From contig CM060334.1 in the NCBI GenBank assembly GCA_030674155.1, positions 43,920,445 to 43,984,444 of the forward strand: a stretch of DNA of 64,000 nt. Reading direction: 5' to 3'. Shown one piece after another: positions 37,003-64,000 of this stretch. Within the stretch, counting starts at the first letter, position 1; the number at the start of each line of letters is the position of its first letter. The notes below the pieces were generated by a model. That model was not told the DNA's origin. It searched no databases and saw only the letters and a program-made list of their open reading frames with translations. A program made the position numbers and the translations under genes. Source of the stretch: Stramonita haemastoma. Its lineage: Eukaryota > Mollusca > Gastropoda > Neogastropoda > Muricidae.

Positions 37003-37375
37003 TGAGGGGTGGAAGCTCAGTGGTTAGAGCACCAGATTGATGATAAAAAAGAACCTAAGGTTATACTTATAGTGCCGGTTTGTTTACACTGCTGGACAGT
37101 CCATTCAGGGGATCCTCCCTCCCCCCCCCCCCCCTCACAGATTGGACATTTTTTGCAATCCTTCAAAATGTACTATAAGCCAAAGTCCAGGTTATCGGTC
37201 TATATCTAACAAATTGGTCATATGGAAGATGGAAGGGCAGTTTGGATGTTCATCTGCCTAACAAGTAAACCCTGATGTTCTGGGTTTGATTCCTTTCATT
37301 CCCCTTTCTTTCAAGTTTGATGAGAAAATTGAACTGAATGTCAAATCTTTCAGAGGAGACTCCAAACTTGTGCTT
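37003..37375 (+). mobile_element. two tRNA-like SINE heads, one of family C
   Basis: AGCTCAGTGGTTAGAGCACC at 37016 is a box A-like head of an unassigned SINE. 37226-37375 matches the start of family C (CTGGGTTTGATTCC box B, then GAACTGAATGTCAAATC). Confidence 0.55.
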
Positions 37376-37489
37376 TTGGACTTGTGCAATTCAAAACAAC
37401 TCAAAACAGTTGAAAATCTGAAAGAGCAAGGAGGTAGGCCTACCTCCTGAGTGCTTGGGCAAATTTGGTAGGATAAAATCCCAATTTTA

Positions 37490-37595
37490 TCCCCAAAGTT
37501 AGAATGCAGCTACCTTAATGGAGGGCAAAAACTGTCACATAAACAATGACCTCAGCATAAGTAAAGGTTGTAGCTTTAACCAATGAACAAAAATT
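37490..37595 (+). repeat. dispersed repeat family F
   Basis: AGAATGCAGCTACCTTAATG with ACCAATGAACAAAAAT at its end. Confidence 0.65.
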
Positions 37596-37844
37596 GACAA
37601 ATAAATAAATGAAATAACACCTTGGGAACATGGTAACAATTAATCTAAAAAAAAGTTGCCCAGCTATGGCCTGTGTGTAATAAGTAATATGAATATATGT
37701 ATGAATATTTTGCATAAAATTTGTGACCAGTAGAAAAAATTGATTCAACTCCAAGAGCTGAATTAAAACTTGATTAGTTCTGAATCACTAGTTCAGGAAT
37801 ACAAACTTCTTGATTTAAAAAAAAAGAATGTTGAGCAAAAAAAG

Positions 37845-38060
37845 AAGGGCCACCACAGCATGAAAATCCAGCAGAACTGAGTCAAGGGTCTAGGCCGGTG
37901 CTAAAATGAACTCATCCCTTCTTTGGTTTTACCTAATCCAAGTGTGCTCTGTTTCTGCTATAATTAGCACCAGCTGGGAAGGAATGGATAGCAGCTGAGA
38001 GAAGATGAAAGCAGGGGAAACTGACAGCTGTGGCATGCATCAGACTGCCAGAGAGTACTT
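37845..38060 (+). repeat. dispersed repeat family G
   Basis: Diverged copy with GTGCTCTGTTTCTGCTATAA, TTAGCACCAGCTGG and GCAGCTGAGAGAAGATGAAA. Confidence 0.6.
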
Positions 38061-38354
38061 AGCATGAATCAGAGTTGGGGGCAGCAGATCACCTGGTTTC
38101 TCTGACACCCTCCACTCCAGACTACTACTTCAACTTTTACCTCTCTTTCTCCCATCAAGGTGTAAGCCTACCTTTTGAATGTGTTCACAAATGCACATTT
38201 TGACCCTTGCAAGTTTCCAAGTATGTCAGCCAGTAGGGTATTCAGAAAAATGAACACCTACATAATTATCTCTGTACATGTATAAAATGCAGTACAATGT
38301 TATAGAATAGATTAGAGTAGAAGAAAAATGTTTTCTTTACCCTTATGCTCAGAG

Positions 38355-38359
38355 GTGTG

Positions 38360-38400
<41 letters not shown>

Positions 38401-38460
38401 GTGTGCTGTGTAACCTGTACCTAACTGTGTGTGTTTGTGTGTATGTGTGTGTCAGAGGGA
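38355..38460. repeat. (GT)n microsatellite
   Basis: About 45 bp GT and smaller GT runs, then a short GAGA run and a T run just before the exon acceptor. Confidence 0.85.
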
Positions 38461-38580
38461 GAGGGAGAGAGAAAGAGAGGTGGTTTTTTTACAAGGTAAT
38501 AAGATAAATCAACCCACATTTTTTTTTTTTTTTTTTTTACTTCTTTCTGTTCAGGAAAAGCAGGCATCCCCTCCTGCTGA

Positions 38581-57736
<19,156 letters not shown>

Positions 57737-57834
57737 GAGGAGAATCTCATCCGCTTTTTTGTTGTTGTTGTTGTTGTTGTGTCAATCGTAGAGTGTGCTT
57801 TGGTTGATTTTTTTTATGTGTTTAATATTGTCTG

Positions 57835-57869
<35 letters not shown>

Positions 57870-57942
57870 TAGATGTCTGGATTTTGTTGTTGTTGTATTT
57901 GTTATGATGTAGTGTGTTAGTGATTGTGTGATAAATTACACT

Positions 57943-58060
57943 TGTACATTTTTTCTTAATTTGTTAAATTACACTTGTAAATTTTTTCTTTATTTGTTAA
58001 ATTACACTTGTAAATTTTTTCTTTATTTGTTAAATTACACTTGTAATTGTTTTTGTAATT
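57943..58060. repeat. 33 bp tandem repeat in the likely 3' UTR
   Basis: About 3.5 copies of TTAAATTACACTTGTAAATT plus TTTTCTTTATTTG. Confidence 0.88.
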
Positions 58061-58494
58061 TGTTTTCTTTGATAAATGTGTATGTGGCTTTTTTTATAGT
58101 TTGTTTGTTTATTTATTTTTCTTGTGTTTCTTTTTTTTTGTTTTGCTTTTGTTGATATTGACTGTCAGTGTTTTTAAGCTCATACATACAGGGTTGAAAT
58201 GTCTAGATGTGGTGGTCGTTGTTTTATGGCTGTAGGCTTTTAGTTCGAATCTCACAGTCTTTCCTGTTGTTGTTCTTCAATTCCTGTCCTCCAAAAACAA
58301 TTCAAGCAGGATTTTTTGTTGCTTTTATATGATTGCTATGTCTTTTGAGCATTTAGCCCATTTGTGTATATAGTTAATGGACTCACGTGATAAACAGCAG
58401 TTTTGAACCAAGTCTACACAGGGTCATATAGATTTTGTTTTCAAATGCATATCCTTGATTAAGTACATGCTCACACATACACTTGAAGTCACAC

Positions 58495-58574
58495 AGACAC
58501 ACATACACACACGCGCGTGTGCACACGCACACACATGCACACACACACACACACAACACACACACACACACACA

Positions 58575-58617
<43 letters not shown>

Positions 58618-58640
58618 CACACACACATGCACGCATGCAC

Positions 58641-58679
<39 letters not shown>

Positions 58680-58722
58680 CACACACACACACACCACACA
58701 CACACACACACACACACCACAC
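58495..58722. repeat. (CA)n microsatellite with CATGCA interruptions
   Basis: About 225 bp. A GA run of about 55 bp lies further on at 58936-58992. Confidence 0.95.
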
Positions 58723-58935
58723 AGAGAATGCGTAGCACAAAGTCTATGAGCTTAATATGACAAATATCATGGTTAAAAAGAGAAAGCTTTTGCAGGGTAT
58801 TGTATAGAGGACAAAGCTTTTGGGCTGCAAGGCAGGGTGTAGTGTATGTGGTATCAATGTTTGTTTGCCATCAGTGAATCAACTGTTTTTCAGATTCCGC
58901 TAGATCCATGTGGAGGGCCTTCAAAGAGAAATTTC

Positions 58936-58991
<56 letters not shown>

Positions 58992-58992
58992 C
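58936..58992. repeat. (GA)n microsatellite
   Basis: GA repeats with one GGAGA break. Confidence 0.92.
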
Positions 58993-59109
58993 TGATGCAC
59001 AATGCAGTCTTTTGGAAATAGAAAGTACTCCAACAATTTGTTACTTCCTCTTGTGTTTTGTTACAGAAGAAAATCACAAGTTCCAGTTTGGGTCTCACTA
59101 GTAATCAAA

Positions 59110-59414
59110 AAAAGGGGACAGGATAGCTCAGTGGTCAGAGCGCTCGCTTTCCTCAAGCTAAGGTTAAGCAGCATCGAGCGTGGTTACCAGTTGGATGGGT
59201 GACCGTTTGCGCGCCTTGGCTTCAGTACAGTTCCCCCCAGTACACCCAGCTGTAAATTAATGGGTACCTGCCCTATTAAGGGTCAGGAAAGGTAAAGCAG
59301 CAAGGGAGAGGAGATGGGTGCCGCCTTCAATATGCTGGTTTTAGAGAAGCTGAGGTCTCTGATGTCCTTGCTCCCTACACACACAGGTTATGGGACACCT
59401 TTACCGTTACCTTT
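59110..59414 (+). mobile_element. SINE family A, full length with target duplication
   Basis: The best plus-strand copy. tRNA-like head 59115-59160, 5S-like block 59161-59205 (GGTTAAGCAGCATCGAGCG, TTGGATGGGTGACCG), body, tail CACCTTTACCGTTACC. Flanked by TAGTAATCAAA at 59099-59109 and 59415-59425. Confidence 0.92.
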
Positions 59415-59713
59415 TAGTAATCAAAGGGGTTCGGGGGGGTTTTCCCCCCCAAATAATCTGTTGACACCTTCACCAGGTAGTAACAGTATTGATTATTCTT
59501 TTTATTGTGAATGCTTTTTTTTTTTAGAAATCAAAGTTTAATCTGATCACAACATAATTATGGTAAGTATGTCTAGCTAATCAGGAATTTTGGAGAGAAA
59601 AAAAATCCTCCTTTTGCATGGCTTAGTTTGAAATTATCATAAAAAAAACGCCACAACACTTTTTGTGTTAAGGTTTTATGTTTTGTCATTTTTAAGGACA
59701 AGTTAGAGTCTGA

Positions 59714-60062
59714 AATAAAATGTTTGAAGTCAGGGTTTGGTGTACAGAGACCCAACAAATCTGTAAAAAAAAAAAATTATCTGTTTTTTTTTGTTGTTTT
59801 TGGGGTGGGTTTTTTTTTTTAGCTGTCCTTGTAATTTGTTTTTTTTACTGTTTCAAATATTTGTTGAACAGTGTGTTCCCCCCCCCCCCCCCCCCCTCTC
59901 CAACCATACATCTGTGATAGTGACTTTCTTTCATGATCTTATATTGTTAAAGCCAGGTCTTCATATTAGCTTTTAGTTCTAGCTTCGTTGTATGCTTTTT
60001 TGTAAATATGAATTTTTTAAATTCAAAACATTTGCAGGGATTTTGTTCTTTCTTGAAATAAA
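59714..60062 (+). promoter_or_regulatory. candidate polyadenylation signals of the zinc-finger gene
   Basis: The first AATAAA seen after the stop codon is at 59714-59719 and the next at 60057-60062. Using either would give a 3' UTR of about 2.0-2.3 kb containing a SINE and microsatellites. Earlier non-canonical signals cannot be excluded. Confidence 0.3.
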
Positions 60063-60205
60063 AACATATCAAATTTGCATTTGATATCAGTGTAAGTTGC
60101 TTTTTTTATGAGCATGAAATGGTCAAATATCATTTTGTGAACCGTATGTTTTTATATTGAGCTTATAGATCTACAAAACCGGAGAACATATCTGCATTTT
60201 GTGGA

Positions 60206-60208
60206 CAG

Positions 60209-60278
<70 letters not shown>
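60206..60278. repeat. (GA)n microsatellite
   Basis: About 70 bp of pure GA. Confidence 0.95.
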
Positions 60279-60281
<3 letters not shown>

Positions 60282-60574
60282 TGTGTGTGTGTGTCTTATT
60301 TGAACTTGTATGTGTCATAACGATGATGCAAATGTCATATCAAGGAATGTTTTACTAGCGATGCTATTTTTGAAAATATATAATAAGCACAACTATGGAT
60401 TTTTTTGTCTTTGTATGTATGGACATGGTTTATGTGGAAAAGGATTGGGTTGCTGTTGTTGCCTTGTTTTTAAAAACCAACTTTATCAGCAGTGCTTTAA
60501 AAAAAAAATTCTGCTAAATTAAAATGTTTATTTAACTACTTTATCTGAGGTTGAAATATCTTTTTTTTTTTGCT

Positions 60575-60810
60575 CCTCAGCAGACTCAGACTCACCAATG
60601 CGATATTTGGGCATGTGACTGTTTGCCCCACCATTAACCCTACCTGGCCCCATAGGCCCTTTATAACGTAACCCTGTAGCGCCCATTAGCGCCTCGTTTT
60701 TTGTGTATCACTATTGAAGATTAAAAATCTCCTGACAAAGTTTCACATGAATAAACTGTGTGACCCCAGGTTAAGTTAAGGTAGCTGCATTCCAACTTCG
60801 GGGATGAATT
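60575..60810 (-). repeat. dispersed repeat family F, diverged and split
   Basis: ACTCACCAATGCGATATTTG and GGTAGCTGCATTCCAACTTC. These are the two ends of family F (reverse) separated by about 150 bp of other sequence (60640-60770), probably an insertion. Confidence 0.5.
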
Positions 60811-61079
60811 ATCTTGTGATTTAAATCTGATGTGGTCCCGAATCGAATGTGCTACTAGTGGAGGAAAGAGGCTAGCAAATCTTACCATGTAACTCAAGTT
60901 AGCGGAATGGAAGGAAAAAAAAATCTGACATGAATTGTTTGCAAAATATGAGAAAGACAATCAGTACAACTCTCATCATTGAAGACCTAAATTCAATTAA
61001 GGAAAAAAAAATGAATGAAAATAAATCCTAAAAATGAATTTGTTGAAAGTAAATGTTTCGCTTCAGAACATGCGCGGCA

Positions 61080-61290
61080 TTGCGACCGGTCGAGTCGCAG
61101 GAATTTCTCCTGAGTAATCAGTGCTGATTAAACGAAAATCTTCGACGAGCTTAACCGTAGCCGTGTGCACACTCAAATCTTGCAACGTTAAACGTTGCTT
61201 TTCGTTAGATAGCATCATGTGCAGTGACAGAGACATATTTACAAAACGATACCACGGACGATAAAAACACTGATTGCTTATCTTATCCTC
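61080..61290 (+). mobile_element. SINE family B, old and diverged
   Basis: Recognisable order only: AGTAATCAGTGCTGATTAAA, GTGTGCACACTCAAATCTTG, ATATTTACAAAACGATACCA and TTATCCTCGATATAAGATAA. Confidence 0.5.
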
Positions 61291-61394
61291 GATATAAGAT
61301 AAAATATCACTTTATGTCTTTTCACTACGTGACTTTTTTTAGAGAAACTGTGATTGTGTGGAGCTGCTATGCATCTTGATGAAAAAAAATTGGA

Positions 61395-61775
61395 ACTGAA
61401 TGTCAAAGTCATTCGGATGAGACTATAAACCGAGGCCCTGTTTGCAAACGCACGCAGAACATCTTTGTGCACACGTTAAAACCCCCGTTTTGCTTTTCAG
61501 AAGAGCAGGCCATTGTGTGCAGGTAGGAGCGGATGCAACATTTTTTAAAAAAACAGCATGCACACAGGTTGTGTTTAGACACCATCCCTGAGGAAAAATC
61601 GGGAGTTGGAATCCCCAGGGTGGCTCGGGCTGTATATATATCTATATATATATATAATAAAATAAGAATGGGTAGGTGTGCACTTGTGAGACATGCTCTC
61701 CCTGTGGAGAGCAGCCTGAATTTCATGCAGAGAAATCTGCTGTGAATTAAAGTGGATATAAAAAATAAAAAATTA
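61395..61775 (+). mobile_element. SINE family C body with a family D tail
   Basis: GAACTGAATGTCAAAGTCAT, GACTATAAACCGAGGCCCTG, a TA-rich spacer at 61634-61660, then GCAGCCTGAATTTCATGCAG and GAGAAATCTGCTGTGAATTA. Same order as at 26028-26325. Confidence 0.72.
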
Positions 61776-62976
61776 AAAAAAACAAATGAAAAAAATCTCT
61801 TAGTAGATTGGTTTATCATTGAATTGTTGCATATGATAATGGAAAGAGTGGGGGAAAATGACAGGGGTTTACTTTTTGATTTCACCGGTTACTCTTGTAT
61901 ATACGATGGTTATTCGTCTATTCCTCATTTACTCCAGTTTACATCATCTGGGGATAGATAGCCAATGGGTAAATGATTGTGTTGTAACTGGGCCTTTGGT
62001 ATGATGAATTTTAGGTGCCTGAGAAAGGTATGGTAGATAATGTGTTGATACAGTTGTTGCATTTTTTTGTATCTGTTTCTTTTTTCTGTAATTTGGTTTC
62101 TTATTGTCTTTTAGGCATGCAAAGCTTGTGATTCCATATGCGCTGTTTTTTTTAAAAAAAGGGTTTTTTTTAGTGTACAAATTTGTTTATCACTTTTTTT
62201 AGTTTTGTTTTAAATGCATGCTGATCCAAAAATGTGCTAGTTTGTACAAGAGCTGTGATAATTATGCCATTTTTTGTTGCCGTTGGTTTTGGGGCTTTAG
62301 TTCTGCTGACTTTGTTTGCATAATTTTGTTGTTTTTTTAAAGCCTTTTGCATGTGCGCATATATACATATATATTAACATACGCAAAATTTATGCATGGT
62401 GAGACTGCTATATTTATTTATTTTTTGGATTAAATCTGCTTGAAAGTGTACATAGGGAAAGTCTGTGTGAGGCTTTAGTAGCTATCAGTCATACTTTCAG
62501 TTATCTTTTAAAAAATTTTTATTTATTATTGTTTGCTTGCTTAGTTATCTGTTGTAATATTTCTGTACAGCGATTTGTTTATATTTTGCATGTTCATTTT
62601 ACGTATTCATTTACCGAGTGAAAGGTGCTGGTTAATGTTGTATGTGAATTTTTGTCTCTCTCTCAGATTTGTTGTTATTGTGTGAGATTTCTTATACAAC
62701 ATGATTGTTTAGATGTGGGATCATAACGGTCTAAGTTGAGGTGTGTTATCGACCTGTGTGTGTTGATGGCAATCATGGTATTGTTAATATGTTTTTATGT
62801 ATTGTTGATTTTGTATTTGTTTTCGTCTATGTTTTGTCCTGTCTAATCAAAATATCTTGTCTTGTTTTGGCATTTTGTATTATGTTTTGTTCACTGCATG
62901 TGTTTGGGTTGTTTTTTTTAACTGATTTGTGTACATCATGAATGTTACCTTGTATACTATGATATTGTTGTCGTTG

Positions 62977-62977
<1 letters not shown>
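61776..62977. other. no gene or repeat recognised
   Basis: AT-rich, T-rich on the plus strand. Open frames are short and low in complexity. Confidence 0.45.
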
Positions 62978-63010
<33 letters not shown>

Positions 63011-63171
63011 GTGGTGTTTGTGCTCTTCATGTTCTACCCTTTTAGTGATATGGTTGTATTTGCTATATTATGATGTTGTGGTATGTTACTTGGAACTCTT
63101 TATTGTTGCTTGGCACGATAATATTGTGTGTGATTGAATCATGTGAAGCATGGACATGTGTGTGAGTGTGT

Positions 63172-63242
<71 letters not shown>

Positions 63243-63345
63243 GCGTGCTGCGTGTATGTGCATGTGTGTGTGTGTGTGGTGCGTTGTGCGTGCGCTGCAT
63301 GCATGCTGTGAGTGTGTAGTGCATGTGTGTGTGTGTGTGTGTGTG
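62978..63345. repeat. (GT)n microsatellites
   Basis: GT runs at 62978-63012 and 63161-63238, then GTGC/TGCG-rich DNA to 63345. Between them is non-repetitive sequence. Confidence 0.9.
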
Positions 63346-64000
63346 CAAGGTGCCTGCGTGCGTAGAGAGAGAGAGAGTTATGATTGCAGTATAGATATTT
63401 TATATATTTTTATAGAATCATGCAGGCACTATGTGGTAGCCAGTAGAAGTGATATCCGTCCCCGATGACTGTACAATTTTTGCCATGTTCTGGATCTCTA
63501 CTTAAAACTGCATGATCACACTTTGAGAGCAGATATTTTATGTTTTTTTATTATAGATATGGTGCACAGTTAACATCTTTTATTCAAAAATAAACTAGAT
63601 GATACTCGTCTGTGATAATCAGTAGACATAATTATCTATAATTCTGTGAGATAACACTTAGAATATATTACTCTTTATCATTATTTGTATATATTTCATG
63701 TTTTATAAAATGTTCCAAACATTTTTGGGTGATATTCATAAATTATTCTTGATATTGACCAAACAAAAATCAGTAGTTTTGGTTTTGAATGCAATGCATT
63801 TTTTTTTTATAGATAGAAGCACTTAAAAAAATATATATATGTTACACCTGTTCAATCATGATATTGTTCTGTGCATTTCATCATGGTATTGTTTCTGCTT
63901 TTAATAGAACTTTTTAAAATTGCTTGCCATTTTTGAAAAACTATTACTCAGTTGAAAGGGGGGGGGGGGGGGGGGTTCCTAACTATTCATGCACCGTTTA
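63346..64000. other. no gene recognised; ends near a G run
   Basis: AT-rich. A possible AATAAA lies at about 63588, and a 17 nt G run is at 63958-63975. Confidence 0.4.

Noticed and set aside
59115..59205. A tRNA gene or 5S rRNA gene
   Set aside because: The tRNA-like part lacks its 3' half and the 5S part lacks its 5' half. The unit is repeated, has a common body and is flanked by target duplications, so it is a SINE.

Overview
The window is nuclear DNA from an animal, most likely a mollusc and probably a marine gastropod. The genes have GT-AG introns, the coding exons are GC-rich in AT-rich surroundings, (CA/GT)n, (GA)n and (TA)n microsatellites are very dense, and several tRNA-derived SINE families crowd the introns. 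The species guess rests on repeat style and gene content, not on a search. Nothing bacterial, viral or organellar was seen.

Two host genes are present and are transcribed away from each other. On the minus strand, positions 36012 down to 11403 hold a complete ULK3-type serine/threonine kinase in 15 coding exons (about 488 residues, kinase domain plus two MIT domains). The last coding exon is only 20 nt and encodes the family-typical C-terminus. On the plus strand, 38587 to 57736 holds a ZNF474-like C2HC zinc-finger gene in four coding exons (about 630 residues, eight fingers arranged as four two-finger modules). The start codons are 2.6 kb apart. A candidate non-coding first exon ending at 36584 would make the region just beyond 36012 a shared divergent promoter.

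The rest is repeats. Positions 1-11400 lie downstream of ULK3 and hold microsatellites, SINEs, an array of about 80 bp units (6084-6655) and one of about 130 bp units (9170-10590). ULK3 introns hold a decayed non-LTR retrotransposon (11885-14000), a 25-copy minisatellite of hairpin-forming units (17917-19092), a 520 bp GAA/TTC tract and many SINEs. The zinc-finger introns hold a decayed Ty3/gypsy element (43950-46510), an approximately 2 kb stretch that looks poorly sequenced (about 41000-43250) and a dimerising minisatellite (48455-49460). A roughly 310 bp MITE family with TTAA ends occurs five times and looks piggyBac-related.

The least expected item is SINE family A. Its head joins a tRNA-like 5' half to a segment matching the 5S rRNA internal promoter (box A, intermediate element, box C). 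Three copies carry perfect 11-12 bp target-site duplications. SINE letters A to L used below are local labels for this window only. ULK3 and the zinc-finger protein have no known shared pathway; the head-to-head layout is the only link seen.
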